Part shown: piece after piece, positions 51,937 through 62,885 of the stretch
How the letters are laid out: every line of letters begins with the position of its first letter
Numbering within the stretch: position 1 is the first letter of the stretch
From: Cycas panzhihuaensis
Lineage: Eukaryota > Cycadophyta
DNA: 64,000 nt
NCBI GenBank assembly: GCA_023213395.1
Contig: CM041465.1
Span: forward strand, 4,898,001-4,962,000
Direction of reading: 5' to 3'
Made by a program: the position numbers and the translations under genes
Notes under the pieces: generated by a model
Database searches by the model: none
What the model was told of the DNA's origin: nothing
The model's input: only the letters and a program-made list of their open reading frames with translations

Positions 51937-53798
51937 CCAGCCAGATTTTAAAATTCACTTTTAGACAATTTTAAAGTGAATTTTAAGGTACTTTTACTTG
52001 GATTATGTACTTAGCTTTGATGCTATGATTTAGCTTACAATGAAGGCTTCTTAAGAAGCAAGTACATGAGAGTAATTAGCACTTTGATTAAGTGTTTTCA
52101 AGTGCTTTTATGATCCAAGTAAAATGCTTTGAGTACAATAATGTAAGTACTTTTGAGAATTTTAGTACTTAGTGAAAAAATGATATAAAACCTTGATGAT
52201 GATAGCAAAAGTAGGTTCTTTTTAATGCTCCAAAGCCGATGTAGAGAAGAAACCATTTGCCAAAGTGTACTCAATGTACTCCAAACGCCAAACGAACTCC
52301 AAGCAGCAAGTTGTTTAGACTTTAAAATAGTCTCAACAATCCAACAAAAAAGTGTGATTTTATTAAGTACCAAATTCAGCCTCTTTTTGAGATTTTTGAA
52401 CGCTAAGGTCACTATGCAAGGTGCCAAAAAATCAACTCAAATGGTGATGTTTATCATCTTTACAATATGAATATGCTTTTTGACCACTTTACTTAAGCTT
52501 TTAATGCTTTAATAGCATTAAACAAAGTGCGAAAAAAACTTAAAAAAGCATAAAATAAAGGCTGAAAATCAACCTTTTTTGTAACTTTGTATCTCTAGAA
52601 CACCGCGCAGGGAGTCTTTTCAAGCATTTAAATCATGCAACTTCAAACTTTAATGAGAGGAGAATGACTTAGCATGAGTCATTTGATGAGTCCTCTAACC
52701 ATTAAAGAAATTTTAATCCTCTTAAGTACCAAAGAAGTACTTTTGTGAGCCACAAAAAATGCTTTAAAAATGAGATTAAATCTCAAAAAAAAATTCCTTA
52801 AAGCATTTATACTGCCAATGTCTGCTTAAAGAACAGTCTTCAAATTGTTGAATAGCCTAAAGCCTCTTAGAGCATTAAGCTTGAACGAAACTCCTCTTAA
52901 GTAAGAAACCCCTCTTAACCTTGATTAACAAAAAAATTTCTCTTAATAAAAGAAACTTTAGAAAAGGGCTCCAATTAAACAAAGCATATTCTTAAGAATA
53001 TGCTAATATGCATATTAGAAAAAATATTAGGCAAAAAAACCAATATTGAATTTTCTCCGTCGTCTTTCCGTGCACAGTGCGTGGAAGGTTCCGAAGAAAT
53101 TTCCGTACGGGACAGCTGGCGACTCGAGTCTCGTCCTTCCGTGGACTGTCAGTGCGCAGGTTTAGGGCGTCCTCTCGTCCTCCCGTCCTTAAGTGTGTCA
53201 GATCGTGGCGTGAGACCCTGTGCGGGCTCCTCTGAGCGCAGGTGCAGGTGCCTCTTCCTCAGTGGAAGCTTCTGAAAGTGCGGCCGTGCGTCTGAGTTGC
53301 GTCCTCAGGTGGACGCCTGCAGTGGGCAGACTGGTGCAGTGCATGCGACCTCTCCCGTGCGGGCTTCACTGAGTGCAGACAGAAGACAGTCCTCTGAGTG
53401 TAGGTAGACAGATGTGCGCAGGTAGACTTTTCCCGTGGATAGCAGGTTCTGTGGACAGGCAAAACAACTCCAGTATGCACAGCCAATTGCAGACAATTAC
53501 AAGGTTCAAGACAGAACGGAGGTGAGACAGAGAGCAAAGATAGGGCAGGGATAGATTTCAAATACAGAGGGGTTGTGTGCAAATTCCTGTGGACAGCAAG
53601 CTAACACTTCAGATGCTGGGACATAGAGAGGGACAATATGGGCAGCTTCAAGTATGTGCAGGTCTAGCAGAGGACAGTAATCAGTGTGAAAGCTTTCTCC
53701 CAAGTATACACAGCAAAAGTGTGGTGTAGACAGAACCACAAAACCAGGCTTCAAAGCTCAAAACTCAAACAAATCTTTCAGCTCAAGTAAACCATTCA
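51937..53798 (-). other. U2 leader
   Basis: AT-rich part 51937-53000 with short inverted motifs, GC-rich part about 53050-53480 unrelated to that of U1, then ordinary sequence to the PBS. Frames of 91 and 107 codons on opposite strands in the GC-rich part are compositional. Confidence 0.72.
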
Positions 53799-53810
53799 AC
53801 TCTGATACCA
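53799..53810 (-). other. U2 primer-binding site
   Basis: Minus-strand TGGTATCAGAGT two bases after the LTR. Confidence 0.92.
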
Positions 53811-53812
53811 AT

Positions 53813-54371
53813 TGTTAGAATGGGCCTAATGGCCACATAGGTCCAAGATCATTAACAAAGCACAATACCATTAAATGCATTAAGCATAAACACAAAGAAC
53901 ACAAAGAGAAAGAGGAGCAAGATCAAGATACCATGAATGGGGTGTTGGAATTAGTCCAACCACCAAATAATGCTTCAGCTTGATTAGCAAACTGATAGAG
54001 TAACAATGAGCTCCAACTCTTAAATGAACAACAATGAAGAAAGGCCTCATTAAATAGAGAGAAATGAGAGGCCAAGGGCTATTGCATGAGTGACAAGTGT
54101 CAATCATGCAATGCCTGCTTGCATGTAGGACAAGTGTCCATTGAAAGCTCTTGTGTGAGCAACAGTGCAAGGGGGTCATTTGACCCTCAAGTGACATAAG
54201 TGACAATGTTATGTCACTAGACATAAAGTGGGTGTATACTTTATCACTTAAGTGATAAAGTCACCCCTAAATTACAAAAGTGCACATAAACATTAAAGTG
54301 CACACATAATACATAAACATAAAGTACATAAGCTTAACATATAAACATAAGGTAAAACATAAGGTTTAACA
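53813..54371 (-). repeat. U2 5' LTR
   Basis: Partner of 47040-47598. Right TSD ACTAT at 54372-54376 is S gag sequence. Confidence 0.96.
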
Positions 54372-54376
54372 ACTAT

Positions 54377-54972
54377 CACAATCATAAAAGCCCATTCGTT
54401 GTTCTTCATACAACAATAAACTATCCAACTCATCAAAAGTAAGAGGTTCAGGTCGACTTGTGAGACATAGACTAGTCACAAAGATCTGATAGCCTTCATG
54501 CAAGCTATTTAAAGTGATGCTTACTAATTCTTTGTCATGTAGAACTTCTACAACAACAAGTTTCACTTTTATCTCCTTCAATCTCATTATTGGACATTTT
54601 ACATGAGTAAAGCAAATTCTGAAAATATAAGACTCTAATTTCATTCTTGGTCTCAAACAAATCCTTGAAAGTCTTCCATGCATAAGATGCAAATACTTTC
54701 CCTTGAAGATGAGCAATTAATTCATCATCCACTAACAAATTAATAATTATCAATGCTCTTAGGTTCTTGTCATGTCATGCCACCACTTCAATTTCATCAA
54801 CTGGATCTATATCTAGATTGTCTTCTCCATCAACAATTTCCATAAGCCTATGTAAGGACAAAATATTAGAAACTTTAAATTCCCATGTCACATAATTCTT
54901 CCCATATAGTTTATGTGATTCAGGCAGGCTATAGCCAATAATGTTCACATATGTCATTATGAAATTTTGCAA
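54377..54972 (-). pseudogene. S gag N-terminal part
   Basis: Minus-strand frame from ATG 54972 (MQNFIMTYVNIIGYS) with KLYGKNYVTWEFKVSNIL and MEIVDGEDNL; a TGA at 54775 where Trp is expected; then HDKNLRALIIINLLVDDELI and WKTFKDLFETKNE. A shift near 54600 leads to the frame 54716-54366 with LVSITLNSLHEGYQIFV and LTFDELDSLLLYEEQ, typical of copia gag. The true frame is cut at 54371 by U2; the rest of gag is at 46922-47034. Gag assembles the particle. The same segment, partly preserved, occurs in V at 21038. Confidence 0.85.
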
Positions 54973-55727
54973 TTGAGGAAATTAAGAAAATAAACGTTAA
55001 ACCACTACAAGTATGAATATCACATATCATTCAATGACTACAAGGTTGGTAAAACACACAAGAAGTACACTTTAAAGAGGATAAAATGCCAAGCTTGAAA
55101 TAGCTTAAAACTCCTCTTAAATATAAAAGCCACTTGAAAAAAATATTTTCTAAGGATGAATTAAGAATCCTCAAAAAATAAAAAGGAATATTATTTTGAA
55201 TATGCTTATGTAAATAACACAATGTTATAAAAGATAGCATAACACTAAAAAAAAAAAATTTAAATTACAAAAGAATCTGGTAATGAAGCAATGACTCCAC
55301 GATTTCCGACGACAGCTTAGCAACTGGGGGCTAGCGAGTGGAGGGCAACTCAGTAGTGGCGACTGGAAAGATGGTTGGACATCATCTTCATAGATAGCAA
55401 ACAGAATAATAGGTAGCCAAAGAGGCGGCTGCAAACCTTCGTAGCTAGGCAGCTATCCTCACAATCTTTGCAACTAAACCCGCTAAGGGCGACAAGCAAC
55501 AACACTATTGTTGGTAATGTAACCTACTACAAGCAAATGGCGACTACAAAATGACTACCTTCGTAGCCAAACAGACATACGTCTCTCTCCACAACTTTGG
55601 GCAGATGGTCAAACTGACGATACAAGTAACTACCACACTCGAGCTTCCACAGGTGACACTTTAGACCAATCACGACCAGAGTTTTCCTTAGGAGTCAAGA
55701 ACACAAAACACAATTGTCAAGAGACTA
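54973..55727 (-). other. S leader
   Basis: Non-coding. 55075-55210 has AAGAGGAGTTTTAAGC and TTATCCTCTTTAAAG arms like those of the V hairpin array; 55260-55700 is moderately GC-rich. Confidence 0.7.
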
Positions 55728-55739
55728 GCTTTGATACCA
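55728..55739 (-). other. S primer-binding site
   Basis: Minus-strand TGGTATCAAAGC abutting the LTR, one mismatch to the initiator tRNA-Met type. Confidence 0.88.
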
Positions 55740-56130
55740 TGTAAGGAATAAGAGGGTTAAGAGTAGAAAACATAACACACATCACATGCATAATAAGTAA
55801 GAGATGACTACATGCCAATGAATCACAACTCCCTAACTTTCTCATTAATCCAAATAGTTGATTACATCATATATTTATAGATTACAAATGCTCTAAACAT
55901 AGGAAAGTAGTTTTAACCACTTCATAATGGTTTATTAATAGCTTCTTCAAATTATGGTATGCTCTAAACTATCTTATTTAATGCTTCAACTATCTTTGAC
56001 TTTTACTAACCACATTATCAATGGCATTAACTAAGAATATTTAAGCTAAGAATATTCTCACTAATAATATTCCATGTGATGAAATATTCTAATGACATTA
56101 CAAATGAACTTAAATGAACATGATCTAACA
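55740..56130 (-). repeat. S 5' LTR
   Basis: Minus strand TGTTAGATCATG to TTATTCCTTACA. Has extra AATATT-containing repeats compared with the 3' LTR, hence 391 versus 378 bp. Confidence 0.9.
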
Positions 56131-56928
56131 AAAGTTAAATTTCTTTCCTATGCTTGCCATCATAATTAGGCTCACAATCAAGAGCCCTCCTCTTGATCGT
56201 AACATTCTTGCTTGTTTCAAGTTGTTTTGTATGCATGTGCTATTGCCTCACCCCCCCTCTCCTGACTAGCATTTCACTTGTAGGATCACTATCTTCAAAA
56301 CACCATTTTGAAGTGCTTGCTACCTCCTTGATTAGGTGTAATAGTAACATGCAATAACTCTTTTCATTCAAGCATTTACCTTTTATTTTCGTAACTTTCA
56401 TTGTGATTTGTAATAACAAAATAGGTTCAACTAACACCCATTTTGTGTAACTCTGTTTTTGAAGTGGTGTCTTGTCTTGCAGCACTATAATTTGCACGAC
56501 TCAACCCCCTCGAAACTTAATTTAAGAATCCATTGCGCTTGGAGAAAACACTAAAACACACTTTAATTAAAATAATTAAGAAGCTTTCAAACCAAGTGAT
56601 TTCCCAAACAGGGCAATCCCCTTCTTTCTTCAATTTTTCTCATATTTTCATTGAACTTGTTTGTTTCTTTTATGCACATCTAAAAGGGGAAAGCCAAATG
56701 TAAGAGCACTTGGACTCCAATCCTTTGGTGCTCATTTCTTGCTTTGGCAGGCTTGTATGTGAAACCTGCTTGTTTTATTTTGCAAGTTGCTTTGTGTGAA
56801 TAGTTTATAGCAGAATCGCATGTTTGCTTAGTGGTTTGAACATTCTAGTCTACATCTATTATTGCATGTGCTTGTATGCACTACAAATCCCCTACAATTG
56901 AGATGGGATTCGCGATAATCATCACACC
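56131..56928. other. Unassigned sequence between S and R1
   Basis: AT-rich, possibly old element sequence continuing 42745-43335. A minus-strand purine tract GGAGAGGGGGGG lies near 56245-56256 and resembles a polypurine tract, but no LTR pair was found. Confidence 0.35.
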
Positions 56929-57208
56929 TGCACTAAACGGGTTAATGTCACAAGGTAATTACATTAGTTGATTATTTCTAAAAAGGGTCTTAAATAAACA
57001 TTAAATTAGATCACTTAAGTGAAATGAACTTTCATGTACATTATGTGTAATTTCATTTCACCTAACTCTAATTTCATTTCACCTAACTCTAATTTTATTT
57101 TACCTCCCCATTTTGTGAGACCTACTATCTTTCTCCCAAGTCTCTCTTGCTCCCATGTTTGCCTTTGTGTTTAGTGCATAGAGATGAAAGATAGATCCAC
57201 TCTTTTCA
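56929..57208 (+). repeat. R1 LTR (plus), orphan
   Basis: Matches the R2 3' LTR in reverse orientation: GGGTTAATG, TTACATTAGTTGATTATTTC, GATCACTTAAGTGAAATG, ending CACTCTTTTCA. The left end is approximate. A 21-bp unit (TAATTTCATTTCACCTAACTC) is repeated at 57048-57089. Confidence 0.75.
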
Positions 57209-57210
57209 TG

Positions 57211-57222
57211 CGGTATCAGAGC
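57211..57222 (+). other. R1 primer-binding site
   Basis: CGGTATCAGAGC after the LTR, so R1 is a 5' LTR of a truncated element and not a solo LTR. Confidence 0.75.
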
Positions 57223-58840
57223 TTGCTTCCTTCATATTCCTCGCTTGCACTTGCAATGGAGCCATCACTTCCTTCTCCCCCACAATCCATGTGGTGAAAG
57301 AGATTGTAAAAGTGGATTTAAAAATATTTTCAAATTTTTATCATAGCATATTTAATATTGTTTGCTTTCCCTTTCTCTTTTACAAGTTCAGAAGCACAAT
57401 ACAAGGAGTTGTAAGGCCCAAGGATTCCAATCCTTTGGTAGTCATTTATGCTATCTCATTCTTCTTTTCTTTCCCCTCTTTTTGTCCATTTAACAAGGGG
57501 AAATGCTACAGAAACTTTTCTAGCTTTTAGAAGAATGATTGTAAGGGGAGTTTCTACCCTTTTTTTTTTTTAATTTGGAACCATTTAAAATATCCATCAT
57601 TGTATGCTCTCACCTTGCCCATATTAGGATCCTGATGATGAAAAAATGATGGAGATTTCATATCATATCATGTGTTAATAAGATACTTGCAAGCTAAATT
57701 TTCTGCAGAAATAAAATCTACTTGCTGAACTTCACAGGTCTACCAAAAATTCTACAGAGCTCCAATTGACTAGATTCCAATTGCTAAAAATAAGGATTCG
57801 AGTCTAGTTTCGATCGCAAAAACCGGCACACAATTTCGTTATCGTATGAGAAAATTATTGTCGTTTTAGTGAACAACCGTTAGTAATAATTTTGAAAAAA
57901 TATATTCTGCCAACTTTGTGGGACTGCCAAAAAGTTTGTAGAACTCATTTGGACCTGATTCCAAATCTTGAAGATGCAGCTCTGAGTCTAGTTTGCAGCA
58001 CAAAAATTAGCACTCAATTTCATTATTGTGGGAGAAAGTTATTCTTGTTTTAGTGAAGACTACTACTTTTTTTTTTAAGTGAAAAAATTTTCTTCCTTAT
58101 TTTTATAAGGCTTAAAAGCCCATTGTAAAAGTGAGTAAAAAAAACACCTAGATCGGAGAAATATCCGGTGTCTTCACTCACTTATCAACATTACATTTCG
58201 GCACTCCAAAATCACTTCAATCAAGCACTCTAAAGACACTCCAAGCAAGCACTCTAATTTGAATTATATGTGTGTTTGATGCAAATTAGATAATCTTTTC
58301 ACTCTCCCTAAAAGGAACACATCACGTACGTTATTTTTTGCCATCTTGTACCAGTTCACACACTCACCAAAGTTGAGATACCTTGGTTGGCAGAATGCAG
58401 TGCCATAAAGGAGGTGTGGATTTCAAGTTGGGACTGGACTAAATCGAAATATTTGTGAGGTTTGGTTAGCCATACCATTGTGCCTCAATCAGGAATCATC
58501 CTGATAACCAACCAGAAAAATTGAAACTTTAATACAAAATTAAAATATACCAAATCCAATATCTGTCATAGCCATGGGTATGCACATACCACTCTTTGAA
58601 GTAGGTATATAGCTTCTCATTGGTAAACTGGGTGAGGATTAGGAGTACCTGGGCTCTGTTATAACTTGGATTTCATCACCAAGCACAATTGTGGGTATCG
58701 TGCGTGAATGCCAACTTAATTCTATTAGAAGCCTAGGCATCCTTTCAATAACCTCAACTACATGTTAGACACAAGTCAGAGGTTACTGGGTTGATTACGC
58801 ATCATACATTTGAGTTTCTAGTTGTGTACACCCAATGATT
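57223..58840. other. Unassigned 1.6-kb segment between inverted R LTRs
   Basis: No coding frame above 80 codons and no match to other elements here. The start may be R1 leader. Contains a diverged direct duplication (next entry). The rest, 58080-58840, shows nothing recognisable. Confidence 0.4.
57735..58072. repeat. Diverged direct duplication, two units of about 150-170 bp
   Basis: Units near 57735-57882 and 57915-58072 share GATTCCAA, GAGTCTAGTTT, CAATTTCGTTATCGT-like and TTTTAGTGAA blocks in the same order. Confidence 0.75.
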
Positions 58841-59137
58841 GAAAAGAGTGGATCTATGCTTCATCTCCATGCACTAAACACAAAGGCAAACATGGGAGCA
58901 AGAGAGACTTGAGAGAAAGAAAGTAGCTCTCACAAAATGGGGAGGTAAAGAATGAATCTCCTCCATTGAGCTTTACTTTTATATTGAGAGAGGGAGCATT
59001 TGGGTTAGGTGAAATGAAATTACACATAATGCACATGAAAGTGCATTTCACTTAAGTGATCTAATTTAAAGTTCACTTAAGACCCTTTTTCGAAATAATC
59101 AACTAATGTAATGACCTTATGTCATTAACCCTTTTCA
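58841..59137 (-). repeat. R2 3' LTR
   Basis: Minus strand TGAAAAGGGTTAATGAC to CCACTCTTTTCA, about 297 bp, with CACTTAAGTG and TATA-like AATATAAAAGT. Related to R1. Confidence 0.85.
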
Positions 59138-59148
59138 ATCTCCCCCTT
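59138..59148 (-). other. R2 polypurine tract
   Basis: Minus-strand AAGGGGGAGAT before the LTR. Confidence 0.88.
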
Positions 59149-59560
59149 AATGGTAGAAGGTCATTTCATTCTATTTTATTCTATCCTATGAGGTCTTCAT
59201 TTGAGCCTCTTACAAAGCAAACTAGTATGATACTTTTATGGGAAACCCTCATGGGAAGAAAACCCACAAATTTTCTAATCTACTAACTTGGCTCAGTGAC
59301 TCTTTAAATGTAGCCGGATAGCCAATCAAGACAATAAATTTTGTAGCTGAAATCTCGAGTCTCCATATACCATTTGGTCATCCCCATGCCCTTTTGGGTT
59401 TTCACAGTTCCGATTTTCCAAAATGATACAACCCTTATCCTTTCGCGCCCACATGGGGTTTTCACGAATGGGATAGAGCGAGACTTACTCTTGTCCTTCC
59501 GCCCACAAGGGGTTTTCACGAATGAGACAGTATGATGGTCCTATTGTCATCTCCTTCAAT
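59149..59560 (-). other. R2 3' region with repeated VKTPCGR-coding motif
   Basis: On the minus strand CATTCGTGAAAACCCC followed by TGTGGGCG occurs twice, 50 bp apart, with a third diverged copy. A 71-codon frame (59519-59304) reads VKTPCGR-type segments. It lies between the end of pol and the polypurine tract. Coding status is doubtful; it may be a non-coding repeat. Confidence 0.5.
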
Positions 59561-60196
59561 CGATCGAGATGGAGGCCCTAAGGGTGAGTTGCTTTCGGGC
59601 TGTTCAAACTTCACCCTCTTGATGGTTTGGTGAAGATATCGGCCACTTGATCTCGTGGGCAAGACTCCAATTGAATTGTGCCATCATGAACTAGTTCTCT
59701 AATCCTGTGGACTTTTGTACTTATATGTTTGGTACGATCATGAAATCTGAGGATTTTTAGCCATCCGGATTGTAGATTGATTATCTACATGTAAGCTAGT
59801 AGAACTTGTTTGGGTGGCATTTAATGTATTCAACAATTTTCTAAGCCATATCACCTCCTTGCTTGTCTCGGAAGCAATGTACTCGCCTTGATTGAGTCTG
59901 CAACTATCTTTGCCGTCTGGATCTCCATGATATTGGTCTTTGTTCCAAGAAATGTTACGCACTGCCAGACGTAGATCTTCCGTGTCTTTATCTCGGCAAA
60001 GTGAGTGCGTGTATGCATAAAGTTTAAATTCGCATTGGGTTCATACAATGCACCATATTTGCTAGTCGCCTTTAGGTACCTCAACACTCGTATGCGACTT
60101 GCCAATGATTCCGCTTAGGATTTGTCATGAATCTTGCAAGAATGCCGACAGAGTGTGCAATATCCGGCCTTGTGTTGGTAGTATAGATGAGACTAC
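59561..60196 (-). pseudogene. R2 RNase H
   Basis: Minus-strand pieces: 60105-59851 (RIRVLRYLKATSKYG), 59962-59738 (EYIASETSKEVIWLRKLL, HVDNQSTIRMAKNP) and, near 59660-59620, a QVADIFTKP-type C-terminus. Frames change at about 60020 and 59740. The DWAGD-type motif is not readable. Copia RNase H normally has about 130 residues, and most of that span is here. It would remove template RNA. Identity is secure from STSKEVIWLRKLL-like and DNQS motifs plus position before the polypurine tract. Confidence 0.8.
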
Positions 60197-61090
60197 CTAC
60201 AAGTTGCTGTAGAGTGTTGCGGCCTCCCTATTGTCACCATCAACCGAGAGCTTAATATTAGGCTCCATAGGTGTATCCACCGGTCGAGCACCTTCCAACC
60301 GAAACTTTGTCGGAAGATCGTTGATATATTTTTCTTGGGAGAGAAAGATTTTGCCATCCTTTTGAGTTACTTCAATTCCCAAGTAATATTTCATCAACCC
60401 GAGGTCAGACAATTCAAAAGTTTTAGCAAGGTCCTTCTTCGGTGGTGATTACACATTCACTATTCCTGTTATGAGCATGTCATCCACAAAGATTAAGAGG
60501 TAAGTGACTTTATCATTTTGGCGCTTGATGAATAATGTTGCATCAATATCTTGATAGTCACAAACCTCATATCCAAGTTGCCTCATTCTTTCAGACAACT
60601 TGGTAAACCAAGCACGAGGGGCTTGCTTTAGGCCGTATACGGACTTTTTGAGCCTACAAACTTTATGCTCCTGACCGTCAATCTCGTATCCTTCTGGCTA
60701 AGCCATGTAAATTTCTTCTTTAAGGTCCCCATTGAGAAATGCGGTCTTAACATCGAGTTGGTGGATTTTCCAACCTGCTGAGCGACCAAGGCTATTAGAG
60801 TTCTGATTGTAGGCCACTTGGTTGTAGGAGCAAAGATTTCAGTGTAGTCAATGCCTTCCCTTTGCGTGAATCCTTTTGCTACCAACCTCGCCTTGTGTTT
60901 TCTAGGGTGTCATCCGATCTATACTTGTTTTGAACACCCATTTATTTTGAACTACCTTTCTTCCAAGTGGTAGATCAACAAGCTCCCATGTACCGCTCTT
61001 AATAAGAGATTGATACTCTTCGTTCATGGCATTTCTCCAAGTGCATGCTTCTGACTTCTTGGTACATTAGGGGCTCTTCATTAAGAGCAA
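60197..61090 (-). pseudogene. R2 reverse transcriptase
   Basis: 60885-60628: [30 protein letters not shown], then a frameshift. Around 60640-60480, [15 protein letters not shown]-like sequence and an FVDDMLITG catalytic box are readable on the minus strand in shifted frames (FVDD in place of YVDD). 60412-60197: SDLGLMKYYLGIEVTQKDG, FLSQEKYINDL and PVDTPMEPNIKLS. Bases 60900-61090 hold the RT N-terminal linker with WRNAMNEEYQSL-like codons. At least four frameshifts. The lineage clearly differs from U and W by these motifs. Confidence 0.82.
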
Positions 61091-61394
61091 GATGCGATTC
61101 TGTGGTTCAAGCTCAACGGAAAGTGATTCATGCATCCTTGCTCTATGGGCACTTCTAGTGCCGGTTTGCCTACCTCATCCGGTCGCATGTCCTTGTGTAG
61201 TCGGTAGGCTTCACGAAAACCTCGAGTTGGGAATGAGGTTTTCATTTCCACAACCTCTTGGTCTTCGCTTTGATCCCGAAAAGGATCATGTGAAATATTT
61301 GTACGGAGGAAGTTGGCGATCTTTGGAGAAGATGGGCCACCACGGATGTTGGAGAAGATGATCCTTCGCTATGGCTTTGCCTTTGTCAACTTGG

Positions 61395-62421
61395 TCATTC
61401 ACAAATGATGGTCCGGATGTGTACACATTGGATTGGAGTCACAACTTGTATCCTCCGAGGCTCTATTGTCAGATTCCAAGATTTTAAGCATCTGTTCAGC
61501 ATCTCCCCCCCTAAATTTTGGAATCTGGACATCAAATTCAGTAGCATCATTAAATCGATATGAAGGCGTCTTGGAGTCAAGTCTGAGTAATTGATCTTGG
61601 CCTCTGCAAAGATAACATCTCTAGTGATGATGATTTTGCGCTCTGAAGGTATAAAAACCTTGTATCCCTTTTTGTCCATAGGGTATCTGACAAAGATGCC
61701 TTTGATGGCTCTATCTTGGAGCTTATTTCTATGTTCCCGCAAAATATGAGCATAACAAGTAGAGCCAAAAATTCAAGTCGAGATAGAGGGGTTTGTCCAT
61801 ACCACATTTCATGTGGAGAGGCCGAGCTTGGAGGGACTAATGGTGTTGATGCAATACACACGGATCCGGATAGCCTCGGCCCAAAGATAGATAGGGACAT
61901 TCTTATATACCAAAGATAGCACGAGCCATATTCATGATGGTCCTGTTCATACGCGGCAACTCCATTTCTTTGGGGTGTACACCAATGATGGTCGATGTTT
62001 GATTCCACGTTGACGAGGGTACGATTCAAACTCATTGGATGTGTACCGCCACCATTGTGGGTCCCCGAGTATTTTGATCTTGAATCCAGATTCATTTTCC
62101 ACGCGGGCCTTGAAAGCTTGAAACATAGAAAAAGCTTCATCTTTCTTTGCAAGAAAAGCAACCCATACTTTCTTGGTAAAATCATCAATGAAAGTAATAT
62201 AGTACCATACATTTGATAGAAGGGATGGGCATAGGACCGCATATATCTGAGTGTACAAGCTGCAAAGGTTGGGTAGATTTCCACTGACTACGACGAAAGG
62301 GTTGTCTTTGAGATTTAGCAATAATACATGCTTCACATTTAAAGGGCTTGGAGGGGAACTTAGGCAAACCAGGAAGAGTGTCTTGTAGTTCTCTTAAACG
62401 ATCAATTTTGATATGGCCCAT
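61395..62421 (-). pseudogene. R2 GAG-pre-integrase and integrase
   Basis: 62421-62185: zinc-domain end CEACIIAKSQRQPF and VHSDICGPM (first Asp). 62336-61947: YYITFIDDFTKKVWVAFL, FQAFKARVENESGFKIKIL, then GDPQWWRYTSNEF, where the usual TDNGGEYTS-type second Asp motif is scrambled by a frameshift. 61742-61395: C-terminal part AIKGIFVRYPMDKKGYKVF and KIIITRDVIFAEA. The NGVAEQKN-type Glu region (about 61990-61950) is shifted. Integrase would act on cDNA in the nucleus. Broken by at least three shifts. Bases 61091-61394 are linker with no open frame. Confidence 0.83.
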
Positions 62422-62429
62422 ACGAGCAT

Positions 62430-62880
62430 GCCATAGAGTTGCTTGGGACGACTTTTGAGGAGTCGTGGTTGTGGTAAAACAAATTCATCATCAACATAGT
62501 TGACTTCAGAGGATGGTGAGCCAGTTAGGCGGAAAAGTTTACCATCAAGAATTCCGGTCATAACCACAGCATTTGAAGGAGGGTGAATGACACGAGAGAG
62601 TTTGATTGTTTGCGGTTACACTCGGATCAAATCCACGAGAGACAAGGGTGGACAGGGAGGCGATTCGCCCAGGCGAGGAATATATAAAACATCAACAAGT
62701 GTAAAATCTGGAAGGCACGGGAGTTTCAGCAAACTGCTCCAAGTCCTTCGATGGCCGAGATGATTTGTCACCATGTGTACAACACCACGAACTTGAGTCA
62801 AAATCTTGAAAGAATCTGGCGATGACAAGTCATGTGTTGTGTTGCTCCAGTATCCATGATCCATGATGAAGTATTTGAGG
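62430..62880 (-). pseudogene. R2 protease region
   Basis: Minus-strand reading at about 62870-62825 gives SSWIMDTGATQHMTC with an intact DTG catalytic triplet, in a frame different from the 82-codon open frame 62864-62616. That second frame then carries VDVLYIPRLG-like codons, corresponding to the VLYVPGLRKNL region of copia proteins. A frameshift therefore lies near 62800. The rest, to 62430, is the spacer before the integrase zinc domain. The aspartic protease would process Gag-Pol in the particle. Confidence 0.75.
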
Positions 62881-62885
62881 TAGCA

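Larger units (their letters stand above)
47040..54371 (-). mobile_element. Element U2: full-length minus-strand copia element inserted in S gag
   Basis: 559-bp LTRs at 53813-54371 (5') and 47040-47598 (3') with about 12 differences; perfect TSD ACTAT at 47035-47039 and 54372-54376; PBS and polypurine tract present. It encodes the same proteins as U1, but the LTRs are only about 80-85% similar to those of U1 and the GC-rich leader is unrelated: a second U subfamily. Confidence 0.97.
43336..56130 (-). mobile_element. Element S: minus-strand copia element containing U2
   Basis: LTRs 55740-56130 (5') and 43336-43713 (3'), clearly diverged; TSD GAAGT/AAAGT with one mismatch; PBS and polypurine tract abut the LTRs. 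Gag is split by U2 (47040-54371). All pol domains are present but fragmented. LTR start and gag are related to element V. Confidence 0.9.

Noticed and set aside
56245-56256. Minus-strand polypurine tract suggesting another LTR end
   Set aside because: No LTR pair, TSD or PBS found to support an element boundary.
58080-58840. Possible host gene fragment
   Set aside because: No open frame, splice pattern or recognisable protein similarity was found.
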